Part shown: positions 28,732 to 38,225 of the stretch, one piece after another | How positions within the stretch are numbered: the first letter of the stretch is position 1 | How the letters are laid out: each line of letters starts with the position of its first letter | Assembly (NCBI GenBank): GCA_002104985.1 | Contig: MCGO01000102.1 | Span: forward strand, 62,001 to 126,000 | Direction of reading: 5' to 3' | Length of the DNA stretch: 64,000 bases | Origin: Rhizoclosmatium globosum | Lineage: Eukaryota; Chytridiomycota; Chytridiomycetes; Chytridiales; Chytriomycetaceae | Notes under the pieces: generated by a model | What the model saw: only the letters and a program-made list of their open reading frames with translations | What the model was told of the DNA's origin: nothing | Database searches by the model: none | Made by a program: the position numbers and the translations under genes

Positions 28732-30439
28732 ATGACCACCACGAAAACGAACTCCTCCGTGATTATTCTTGGTGCAGGTGTAAGCGGAATATTTGCTGCG
28801 AAAGCCTTGAAGGAAGCTGGAATCAATGACGTGACTGTTCTGGAAGGAAGAGCTGACGTAATAGGAGGCCGACTTCATAAGGTCTAATCGATGCCTGGGC
28901 GCCAACATTTAATCCATAATTTACAGGCTGAGTTTCCGCCAGGTTCTGGAAGATATGTAGAAATCGGTGGGAATTGGATTGAAGGGCTGGGGAACAAGGT
29001 GATTATTTGCGCTGAAAAGCAGTTTGTGGACTCAAGTTGGCTCAACGTAGGGAGACGAGAACCCTGTGATGCCACTGGCACAGAATACAATATGGTTTTT
29101 ACGGCAACAGATTTTACAAATACCACATATCGTGGTCAAGATGGATCGTCTGACCAAACCATATTCAAAGAACGACTGGAAGTCTTCACAAACATGTTTG
29201 ACAGTGTTTGTACTATTGCCGAGGAAAGAACTAAAAAAGACCTCTTGGACGTTTCGTTAAGAACAGCATATCGTATTGCTGGCTGGAATCCGGATAATGA
29301 ATTGGACAATAGTAACGTTTCCTACTTGACTCGAACGCAGTTAACCGTGGTGTCCAGGTATTGAATGGAACTCTTTTGATTACGAGCAAGCCGAGACTCC
29401 CGATGTCTCCTCGTTTGAGTATACGGCGGATTTGAAGACATTTACAAACTTTGGTGAAGATTCTGACTTCATTGCAGATCAAAGAGGGTATCAGCATATT
29501 GTGGAGGAAGAAGCAAAAGCGTTAGGCTTGGGGTATGGGAGCGATCGCTTACTTCTCAACAAAGTTGTAACAGAGGTTGTTTAATGCTCGATATCATTTA
29601 ATTAATTTAACCGTTAACAATAGATTGTATGGGCCGAAGGTACGTCGGCGACGGACTCGGCAATGTCCTTGCAACTAGATCTTCCAATCGAAAAGCAATC
29701 TCGCGTAACTGTAAAGTGCAAGGATGGCTCATCTTACACAGCAGACTATGTGATATGCTCATTCTCTCTCGGCGTACTTCAAAACCACGACGTGAAATTC
29801 ACACCCACACTTCCAAGTTGGAAACTCCAAGCCATCAACCAGTTCCACATGGCAACTTACACGAAAATTTTCATTGCGTTTCCATACAAATTCTGGCCTG
29901 ATGAAACCGAATTCATTTGGTACGGCGCAGATAGACGGGGAGAATACTGCAACTGGCATAACTTGGAAGCAAAAGCGTACAAACCGTACTTCCCACACGA
30001 CCATGTACTTCTTTGTACTGTCACAGATCAAGTAGCGTTTCGGATTGAACGACAAACTGATAAAGCAACCCAAAAAGAAATGATGACGGTTTTACGTAAT
30101 ATGTACGGCCAGGATATACCAGAACCCATTGCTATTTTAGTTCCTCGTTGGAATCATGACCCACTTTTCCGAGGCACTTTTTCAAACTGGCCGATTGGAA
30201 TGATCAAGGAAGAGTTTGAAAATTTGGTTGCACCTGTTAACCGTTTGTGGTTCACGGGCGAGCATACACATGCCAAGTACTTTGGATATGTTCATGGGGC
30301 TTTATTGGCGGGTAGTAAGACAGGGAAAGATGTTGCAGATATGATATTGACGGGAAAGACTTTGAGTTCGTATCATTATCATCCGGAGCTCACGAATGGT
30401 CAGCAAAAGACAAAGTTTATTCAAGGAGAAAGAAAGTAG
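28732..30439 (+). CDS. Polyamine oxidase-like FAD amine oxidase, with one frameshift
   Basis: Exons 28732-28881, 28927-29575 and 29624-30439. The N-terminal FAD dinucleotide fold is [17 protein letters not shown], then the GGRLHK motif, [10 protein letters not shown] and CDATGTEYN. The middle has [14 protein letters not shown]. The C-terminal part has [30 protein letters not shown] and the second FAD motif [25 protein letters not shown]. Such enzymes oxidise spermine or spermidine. One extra base near 29357 (around TCCAGGTATTG) puts a stop in frame. Removing one base gives a clean 537-residue protein. The shift is not in a homopolymer, so a real null allele is possible. The first donor (GTCTAA) is unusual. 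The gene is divergent from the aspartic protease. Confidence 0.75.
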
Positions 30440-30463
30440 AGGTGTTCGTTGGTTTCTTTAATA

Positions 30464-31035
30464 TTATTGTTTCTGTTTCTCTACTGAATTTGATTCGAAT
30501 ATTTCATCTTCCAATATATCTGATTCACCCCACTCATCGTTGACACATTCAGCAGGACTCATGCGCCTTACGACACTCTTTCTCAAATGGAATTCCATCA
30601 GTCTTACATGAGGCCTATTTTCCACAGACCACCAAGACGTTCCATCGGACCGCTCTCGCAGATTTTCGTCCATTTGGATTCCGTCGTAATCCATATAATC
30701 CGTCGTAATCGCAATAAAGTAAAAATGCTCATCACGAAAAACGAAACTGAACTTTCCTTCATCAAAAGCGAATGCAAGATCTTTACGCAGTAAAATGCCA
30801 TTTCGAATGTTATTGATACCACCATCCAGTGATGAAACAACATTCTTTAAATCCACAGGAAGTAAGTCTTCTCTATTTGATCCTTCGTGCCGCCAAGAGC
30901 GACACCTTCGACAAGAGCGTGAAGGGAAAGCTTGTTGATGAGGGTGGCGGCAAAGAACGAAGCAAGCGCCTGTTTGACAGCATAAATTACATCATAAACG
31001 TCTGACAATGGCCTTCCCCGCTCTAACTCTCCCAT
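30464..31035 (-). pseudogene. HNH-nuclease-like C-terminal fragment behind a TPP aptamer
   Basis: From ATG 31035 the frame encodes MGELERGRPLSDVYDVIY and a helical segment, then stops near 30849. The next frame, from about 30880 to 30464, encodes NNIRNGILLRKDLAFAFDEGKFSF, a pattern of the C-terminal half of fungal HNH_2-type nuclease domains (NGLLLRxDLHxxFD). It ends with RPHVRLMEFHLRKSVV, also typical of that family's tail. The catalytic half (Cys/His-rich HNH core) is absent, and the His of the DLH motif is Ala. The two blocks need a frame change around 30860-30890. This could be a truncated relic or a novel small gene; its position 115 nt downstream of a TPP-type aptamer is unexplained. 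Confidence 0.45.
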
Positions 31036-31149
31036 GTAGTGGCTTTCAATCGTGACTGGCTAGTTGTCAAGATACTTGATGAAGAGGATTTGATTTGTCA
31101 TAAAAATTATAATCGCTTCATCAAGTTAAAATTCTTCTTATTGCTTTAT

Positions 31150-31226
31150 TTCCTGACGCACGCATTATCGTGTTCCAGTCCAAACGGTTTCAAATCTCAG
31201 CCACTTCGAAGGGCACCCGATCCATA
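31150..31226 (-). promoter_or_regulatory. TPP riboswitch aptamer (canonical), upstream of HNH-like fragment
   Basis: On the minus strand the order is CGGGTGCCC (P2 5' side), a short TTCGAAG hairpin, GGCTGAGA (the invariant CUGAGA motif), AACCGTTTGGACTGG, AACACGATAATGCG and TGCGTCAGG. This reproduces the TPP-binding thi-box layout (GGGUGCC...GGCUGAGA...ACCY...GAACCUGAUCUGGAUAAUGCCAGCG-AGGGA) with minor changes. The compact P3 hairpin is bacterial/plant-like in size. It lies 43 nt downstream of the THI6 stop and 115 nt upstream of ATG 31035. Confidence 0.85.
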
Positions 31227-31268
31227 AGCAAAAAGAAGTGAAAAAGAAAATAGAAATCCCAATCAAAC

Positions 31269-33022
31269 TCAAACAAAATCAACACGGGCGAAACGCTGGA
31301 TCATTTCAGGAGTCAAGTTTGCAATTGCATCAAACAAGGCAGTCTTGAAACTCATTGGACCCTTGATACCTCCCTGAGCGATAGCTTGTTCCGCAGCAAT
31401 GCACATGCACAAGATTCCACCTACACCAGCAATAAGGTATGGATCAAAGGACTCGTCATCACTTGCAGTCCAAGTCGCCGCAGAAAGAGTCTTTCCCTTC
31501 AACTCCGCATTCAAAGCAGCAGCAAATGCGGCGACAAGAGTAGTAGTATCACATCCAGTCCCCGTAATCTTCCCCAACCACTCATTCCCATTCGAAACCG
31601 CAACAACATCCTTCCCAACCCTGTCCGACACGTAATCGACAGGTCCTGACATTGCAATCGCAGAATTCACTTTCGCAGCAAGGGACCGCACAACGTGAGC
31701 TGGTTCCAACATTGTTCCATCCGAATCAACGCCACGCGATTGAACACCGCCAGAAGTGTTGGCCAGCGCGCCAGCGAGGAACGAAATTTCTCCTGCGTTA
31801 CCTTTCACGATATCCGTGTGGATTAACGTGACAAGGTCGACGCAGGTTGACTGGCGTAGTGGTGTTGCACCTGCACCGACTGGATCGAGAACGACAGGGA
31901 TGCCGAGGCTGTTTGCCTTCTTTCCCGCGATATGCATGGCGTCAATCCAAGGGTCCGAGAGGGTTCCGATGTTGAGGACGAGGGAGCCGCAGAAACTTAT
32001 AATATCGGACGCTTCTTTTGTGCTGTGGGCCATGATTGGGGATGCACCGATTGCGAGAAGGACGTTTGCGTTGTCGTTCATGACTACGTAGTTTGTGATG
32101 GAATGAACGAGTGGGGTTGATGCACGAACGGAGGACACTGCCTGTGCAACTTGATTCACAAGGAGTTGGACGCGTGGGGGGCGGGGGTTGAGGGATCTTG
32201 CGATTGAAGATTCAGAATTGTGTTTCAAGAGTGGGTGAATCTTTGCAGCAAGGTCCTTTGTGGCTTGAGTTGGATTCTGTGCACAAACAATGGCAGAGAC
32301 AACAGCGCAACCGGCGACAGTCTTGAGTGCAGTTTGAGATTCAATAATCAGTTGTTCCACATTTTCGACATTAATTCCGCCAATTGCTACAATTGGAAGG
32401 GTCGAGACTTGGAGGGGAGTTGAGCCCTGTTGCCCCAAGAGGAGTAAAATCGGGGGCGTAGGTTTTAGTAGCCGTTGGAAACACGGCACAAGTTCCAAGG
32501 TAATTAGCGAATTCAGAAGAGACAGCTGAATTCACTTCATCTGTGTTTGAACAAGTGACACCAATCACCTTTGACGGACCAAGCAGTCTTCGCGCTGTGG
32601 CAAGAGGCATGTCATCCTATTATTCATGTTATAATTATGATGTAAGTGAGTATATCCTGCAGTACCTGTCCAATGTGAATCCCATCAGCATCAACAGCCA
32701 ATGCAACATCAACTCGATCATTAACAACAAACAAAGCCCCAAACTTGGCGGCAACAGCTTTCACTTTGTTGGACAGCTCAATAAAGGACTTTGTATCAAG
32801 GTCCTTTGCGCGGAGTTGGATGACAGTTGCCCCGCCTTCAAGCGCTTGCTCAGCGACTGCCACTGCATCCCTTCCAGCTGGAAGCACTGACACATCAATC
32901 ACAACATACACGGAGAGGTCCAGTGGCTTGGACTCTGCCTTGTTGATGATTGTGGTTGTTTTTGTGGTTGTGGTCACTGTCTTTGTTTGCAACATCGTTT
33001 TCAAGATCCAATTCCTCTGCAT
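31269..33022 (-). CDS. THI6: Bifunctional thiamine-phosphate synthase / hydroxyethylthiazole kinase
   Basis: Exons 32666-33022 and 31269-32616 (intron GTACTG...AATAG). The N-terminal half is ThiE-like, joining HMP-PP to HET-P: YVVIDVSVLPAG, VIQLRAKDLDT, FVVNDRVDVALAVDADGIHIGQ/DDMP, GVTCSNT, YLGTCAVFPTATK, LPIVAIGGI. The C-terminal half is ThiM-like HET kinase: VHSITNYVVMNDNAN, VLDPVGAGATPLR, KGNAGEISFLAG, ITGTGCDTTTLVAAF. Fungal Thi6 fuses both in this order. A C4 tract at 32414-32417 has one base too many: dropping one C restores PLGATGLNSLQVSTLP and a 567-residue protein. In-frame coding on both sides suggests an assembly error or a recent mutation. A Thr-rich N-terminal extension (KTVTTTTKTTT) precedes the ThiE domain. 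A TPP aptamer lies in the leader. Confidence 0.9.
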
Positions 33023-33076
33023 AAATTGAGTCCATTATTTATCAAGTTAAGACTTTAACTATTTTATTGAGCAAAA

Positions 33077-33206
33077 TCCCGACGCACGAATTACCGTGTT
33101 CCGGTCAAACGGTTATAAACTTCTCAGCCTGCGCAAACAGAAGGCAAACAAAGGAAAACAAACAAAACAAAAGAAACAAACTGCGCAACAGTATTGGCTC
33201 CCGTTT
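33077..33206 (-). promoter_or_regulatory. TPP riboswitch aptamer in the THI6 leader
   Basis: Minus strand, 55 nt before ATG 33022: ACGGGAGCC (5' P2 strand, at 33197-33206), a roughly 65-nt U-rich P3 extension, CAGGCTGAGA, AACCGTTTGACCGG, AACACGGTAATTCG and TGCGTCGGGA. The CUGAGA, GGUAAU and GCG motifs and the spacing match the thi-box consensus. Long variable P3 arms are known in fungal TPP riboswitches, where they control splicing of thiamine genes. The element lies between THI20 (stop 33281) and THI6. Confidence 0.85.
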
Positions 33207-33280
33207 TTGCTCAATGGGGAGAAAGGAAGGGAAAGGATAAAAGTATAAGGAAGGTCCGTTAACAAGAATCGCGTCAATCT

Positions 33281-35282
33281 TTAGTCGAGAATGTTGAGAC
33301 CCATTTCCCAGAACTTGACCTCCAAGATAGTAGCTTGTCTGAAGATTGCGCACAAATCGTCGAGACGGGTAGTGTTGGACGCTGGCACCATTTCAGTGTA
33401 CAGACGGAACAAGAGTTCTGATGAGAAGTGGTCAGAGATCGTTTATCTGATAGAAATTAAAAACCAACCTTCTCCAGTGGTCACAGCTTGTTGGAAATCT
33501 TCTTTTCCGTAGTTTGAGATCCATGCCCAGTACAAGTTACCCTCTAAAACAAAGAGTTTAGACTTCACCCGTCACACTCAACAAAAAACGACTCAACACA
33601 CCTTTCTTTGTAGCTGGGTCGTTCGCAAGCTTCATTCCAATCTCACCATACCCAAGCAAACACGGCGCCATAGCCATAAACAAGTCCAAAACATCTCCAC
33701 TCAACCCCTTCTCCAACACGTACCGCGTGTACGAAAGGTTCGCGGTTGCTTCCTTAGTCGCCTCAAGCTCTTGCAAGGAAATACCCCATTGCTCACAATA
33801 CTTGACGTGCAACTGGCTTTCCTCAGCGATATGCAATGCGATTCTGGAGGCGTTGATGATGTCTGTGAATTTTGTGGCTTTGTAGGCGGCGAGAGCGTGT
33901 GCACGGGCATAGTGGAGGAGGTAGATGTAGTCTTGGCGGATGTAGTGTTTGAAGCTTTCGGTTGGGAGGGTTCCGTCGGCCATTCCGCGGACGAAGGGGT
34001 GGTTGATGTATTCGTCCCAGTCTTTGACGCAGGCGGATTTCAAGGTCTGGATGAAGGTTTCCCTGTTTGGAGATGGAAGGAAGGTTAAGAGGGGAGATCA
34101 GGATTATGGTGAAGTTCTTTACTTGGTGAGTGGTGTTTGTGGGAGGGTAATATTGTGGACGTGATTCAATGGACCGTGTCCGCTTCCAATGTTCAAAGAT
34201 GTGCTGATGGCGTTTGTAACGTATAGCAGACCTTCTTGGACGGCTTGAACGACTGGATGATGTTAAGTTCGATGTCAGACACGATTTTAGGCACACATAC
34301 CTGTCTTGTCAGAGGCAAGGTACGCAGCGATAGCGGCAGATAAGGTACATCCAGTTCCGTGTGTGTTCTTGGTAGGAACGTACTCCTTCCAAAACTCAAT
34401 CAACTCGGAACCAGTGAACAAGACATCCACGCAATACTTTCTGTCAGTTCCATTGTCTCTCTTGACGGTAGGACTGAGCATCACAACAGACACACCTTCC
34501 TTGTTCTTCACAGGAGTTTCCGTAAGAGGGAGATGGCCGCCCTTGATAAGAACATTCTTGACACCGGCAGCATGCAACAACTTTGCAGCATCATGCATCG
34601 CCTCCAAGCTATCAATCTTGCCAGCCCACCCCTTTTGCACATTGGCACACAGCACTTCCGCCTCAGGAATGTTTGGTGTTACAACCAACGCCAACGGCAG
34701 CAACCGTCCCACAATCGCAGCAACGGCATCTTCCGCAAGCAGCCGATCACCACTCGTCGCAATCATCACCGGATCAAGCACAACCTTCGCAAGCCCAAAC
34801 TCGCTGATCTTGCTGACAACCACCTCAATCATCTCCGCCGAGAAGAGCATTCCGGTCTTGACGGCGTCTGTGCCAATGTCAGATAACACCGAATCAAGTT
34901 GTTGGGCGACAAAGGCTGTTGGGCACGGGTGGATGCCTTGCACACCTTGCGTGTTTTGGGCGGTGAGGGCGGTGATCACGCTGGTTCCAAAGGTGCCCAA
35001 GGACGTGAAGGTCTTGAGATCGGCTTGGATGCCGGCACCTCCGCCTGAGTCACTGCCGGCGATGGTGAGCACGCGCGGGAGGGTGTTGAGGGTCATTTGC
35101 TTTTCTTTCGTTGAACTTTGACAAGTTGACAGGCTTGACTTTTGGTGGCCTGAATTGGTAATTGCAGGTACTTGTTCAAGGGGAGTGTACTTGGATTCAG
35201 TGACTGTCGTGGTGGTAGTGACGGTCCGGCCTTTGGAAGCTGTTTTCTGGATTGTTGTACGTGTGGTGGAAGTCTTCCGCAT
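33281..35282 (-). CDS. THI20: HMP/HMP-phosphate kinase fused to TenA (thiaminase II)
   Basis: Five exons (34301-35282, 34123-34252, 33602-34062, 33469-33543, 33281-33417) with matching phases give 594 residues and no lesions. The ThiD domain (about 70-345) shows [76 protein letters not shown], and the anion-hole motif [17 protein letters not shown]. The C-terminal TenA domain (about 380-594) shows [47 protein letters not shown] and [14 protein letters not shown], ending [11 protein letters not shown]. It phosphorylates HMP to HMP-PP and salvages degraded thiamine. The first 65 residues are a Thr/Ser-rich extension ([12 protein letters not shown]) resembling that of THI6; a later ATG (MTLNTLPRV) is an alternative start. 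No TPP aptamer is visible upstream. Confidence 0.92.
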
Positions 35283-35688
35283 TTACCTTTTGGGGCAAGA
35301 TCTGAATACAGGCTGAATTGATTAATGACTTTTATTATATTATGTCTGCTGAATTGGATATGGCCCGTGCAAACTAATATATCTTTACAGATTAGTAGTA
35401 TCTTTACAGATTAGTAGTGGCACCAAATGGCTCTGTGGAGACTATCTTAGAGGCTCCACTACTGAAATTAAAAACGTACATTGCTTTAATTACATTCAAA
35501 CAGTTCTAAAATTTGAGACTGATATCAGGTTTAAGACTTCAAATTTGCTTTACAGTTTCGAGACGTTAAACTTTGCATAACAGTTTTGCGACTTTCGAGA
35601 CTAAAAAATTTGCGTAATAGTTGAGACTTTAAAATTTGCGTGATAGTTTTGCGACTTTTTATCTCCGTAGTAGTTTTGCGACTTTAAA
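35283..35688. repeat. AT-rich intergenic region with direct and degenerate tandem repeats
   Basis: Two exact copies of an 18-bp direct repeat, TCTTTACAGATTAGTAGT, lie at 35382-35399 and 35401-35418. From about 35545 to 35688 a degenerate unit, roughly GACTTTAAAATTTGCGTAATAGTT / TTGCGACTTT, repeats four to five times up to the tRNA gene. It also carries the THI20 promoter. I see no coding region. Confidence 0.65.
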
Positions 35689-35760
35689 TCCCATATAGTC
35701 CAACGGTCAGGATTCCGCCCTTTCACGGCGGCGGTCGGGGTTCGATTCCCCGTATGGGAG
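35689..35760 (+). tRNA. tRNA-Glu (anticodon UUC)
   Basis: A 72-nt cloverleaf. The acceptor TCCCATA pairs with TATGGGA (35753-35759) and the discriminator is G35760. The D arm is GTCC...GGAT. The anticodon arm CCGCC-CTTTCAC-GGCGG shows anticodon TTC. The T arm GGGG-TTCGATT-CCCC carries the B box GGTTCGATTCC. No intron is present. Confidence 0.95.
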
Positions 35761-35762
35761 GC

Positions 35763-35767
35763 TTTTT
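35763..35767 (+). terminator. Pol III terminator (T5) after tRNA-Glu
   Basis: Five T residues begin 3 nt after the tRNA 3' end, as expected for RNA polymerase III termination. Confidence 0.85.
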
Positions 35768-37135
35768 GATTGTTGGCTGCGGCACACAAGCCCAACACGA
35801 CATACCTATTTTTAGATCATTCACCCCAAACGTAATATCTCTTTCAATTCAAACCATACTTTATATACTATTATCAGAACTAGTAAATTACGTAGCGTTT
35901 CGGCTCATTTGCACTGTGGATTGTCTTTTTTTTTGGTTGTGGTATGTTGCGGAGCCTGTTTGAGGTCATCCTTCTCAACTGCATCTACTCAAACGTTCTT
36001 CGTCTTATAATCGTTATTTGAATTACATTGTTTCAATTGAAAGCATCGGGAGTTGTGCGTCTCAGTTTTGGTAACCATGATGGTATGCGTCCGAGTATGG
36101 GAAACCTTTAGACAGAACGAACAAGACGAAAAAGATAAACCCCCGACCAAGCAAAGAAAAGACCCGACCAGCTGTGAAACAGTATAAAACGCGTCGTCCT
36201 CTCCTCTTTCTTTTTTTTTATCGACCAACTCTAAAGGCAAGTCTCCCATCCCCTTCTTCCCACCACCTCCCCCGTCTACCAACCACCACCACCTACCTAC
36301 TTTCCCATCGCTCGATCTGATCACTAACCATCTTCTTCACACTCAACAGGATCATCTTTATATTTAGTCTCTGCTCTTAGTTTTCCAAACTAGGCATCTT
36401 CACAAATGTAGATGATGAGATGAATCCTCCCCCATGAGCAGGAAGTTTCCATATACGGTTAGGGATCTCATTCGTTTATTCGTTTGGGTACGCCGTTTTG
36501 GGTTGAAGACTGCCTCCGGCCCCCCTTTTGCTGGCCTATGGGTGGGCGATAGCGTGGGGCGATGGAGAATGGGGCGATGGACTGTCTGATACATTTTACC
36601 TCCCTTTCCTCTCCCTTCCTTCCTCAAATGTCAGTGTTGTGGATCGTGAGCTAGGATGGCGGGTTGCTGTTCCTCGCTACAATCTTGCGACGCTTGATCG
36701 TTGAGAACCGTCACATCATATCTAGGCCATTTGGTATATTTCTCTTCTCGTTTCCTGTCTTTTTCTTTTTGCTTCGCGATGGCTGTGTTGTGTACTGGGA
36801 GCTAGGATCGGACTTCAATAGGTCCTTTCTACCTTGTAGTCCTGCATCGCTGTTATGATAAATGATCTATTCAAAATAAATCTATATTCTTCAAGATTGA
36901 TGTAGATTTCGATGTACTGAGTGGAAGTGCTGTCTCGCTGTGTCCTCTATGCGTTATTTTCAAACAAACAATACAAGAAAAAACATGAACCGGGGTATCT
37001 CAAAACGCATACTCTCCAAACCCACTCACCGGTGGCGATCACGAGCTATCACTAATCCATCCACTCACAAGTCACCAACTCCAACCCCAAGTTCGAAAAA
37101 GTTCCATCTCCCCTTCGTTTTCTTCCTTCCAAAAA
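35768..37135. other. Long intergenic region (1.37 kb) without a supported gene
   Basis: No reading frame here has convincing coding character. A pyrimidine-rich tract at about 36195-36310 is followed by an intron-end-like sequence (CACTAACC...CTCAACAG at about 36325-36350), so an untranslated leader exon or a non-coding transcript is possible. Otherwise it is the promoter of the Arb2-like gene. Confidence 0.4.
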
Positions 37136-38130
37136 ATGCTTGCTCCTTCAAACTCCTTGGCTGAACTTGGGTACACTGTCAACGCGCACTACCACCTTGT
37201 CAAGCTTGACGGGTCTCCATATGTGTACAATGTCGATCCATCTGACCGCGCATTCAATCAGGCGCATTACGAGGCGATTGGAGGTATAGTGCGGACTGGG
37301 TGGTTTTTTGAGTGTGATTAATTGGGGGCAAACTGTACAGACGTCTTGACAGAATGGATCGTGGAGCAGTTGCAAAGTGTCCATGGATTGGAAAGAGTTA
37401 GTGTGCCTGTTGATGCTGTGACAGGGGAGGAGACGAGTTTTGTGTTGATAAGGTGAGAGAGTCAGAGAGATGAGATCCACAACCCTTTTGACACATTCAA
37501 ATCAATTACTCATCACACTTGTGAGATAGCCCTGGTGCCCTTGTGTCCGAGAAACCGTTGATGCTGTTGATCCCTGGATTCGCTATTCAAGTTGGACAGT
37601 GGGCGCGCAAGATTGTGATTAATGAGAGTGTGTACAAGGGAAGTATGTTGGAGTACGTTGAACGCGCACACAAATCTGGATACAATGTTCTCATCTTCAA
37701 TAGTAATGAGAACCGTGGGAAGGAGAGCGGGAAGGCGATTCGTGGCAGTGTGAGTGCAGAGGAGCATGTCAAGTATGTGTGGAATGAACTTGCGTCTAAG
37801 GCCAAGACGGATAGGGTTGTTGTTGTTGCACATAGTTATGGTGGGCTGTGTATTATGAAGTTATTGGCAGCATTGGAAAAGCAGGGTTCTTCTGCCAGTG
37901 CCAAGATCAAGAGAGTCGCATTGACAGACTCTGTGCACTCTATTGGAGGATTGACAGAGACTGGAAAGGGTGGAAAGATTACTGTTAATTTTGTTGCGAG
38001 TAACAAGGAGTTGGGAACTGAATTGGGGCCTGATGGGTTTGGTGTTTCCCGTGTTTCTGCGGGCACTGGCCAGCACGAGCAGACAACTGTGACAGCTATT
38101 GATTTAGTTTTCAAGCATTTATCTCACTAG
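37136..38130 (+). CDS. ARB2: Arb2-domain protein
   Basis: Exons 37136-37283, 37341-37452 and 37530-38130 splice in phase to 286 residues. The sequence follows the Arb2/FAM172A alpha-beta-hydrolase-like fold: NQAHYEAIGDVLTEWIVEQL near the N-terminus, then LMLLIPGFAIQVGQWARKIVIN, MLEYVERAHKSGYNVLIFNSNEN, the nucleophile-elbow-like VVVVAHSYGGLCI, and VALTDSVHSIGG. In fission yeast Arb2 is part of the ARC complex that passes siRNA to Argonaute; animal homologues affect splicing and Argonaute localisation. The AHSYGG elbow keeps a Ser that could be catalytic. Length and domain order are typical for a stand-alone Arb2 domain. Confidence 0.85.
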
Positions 38131-38225
38131 AATCCTCCTGTATGGAATTACCAATAAATTGATGGATAGACTTCTTTTCTTTTCCTCCAACAAACCAACA
38201 AACTATTAAAAAAAACAACTACGCA

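Noticed and set aside
31386..32120. Plus-strand frames opposite THI6
   Set aside because: The minus strand carries a complete HET-kinase domain; these are shadows.
35989..36324. 111-codon minus-strand frame
   Set aside because: Arises from a pyrimidine-rich tract (runs of G/W/K), with no domain or splice context; treated as non-coding.
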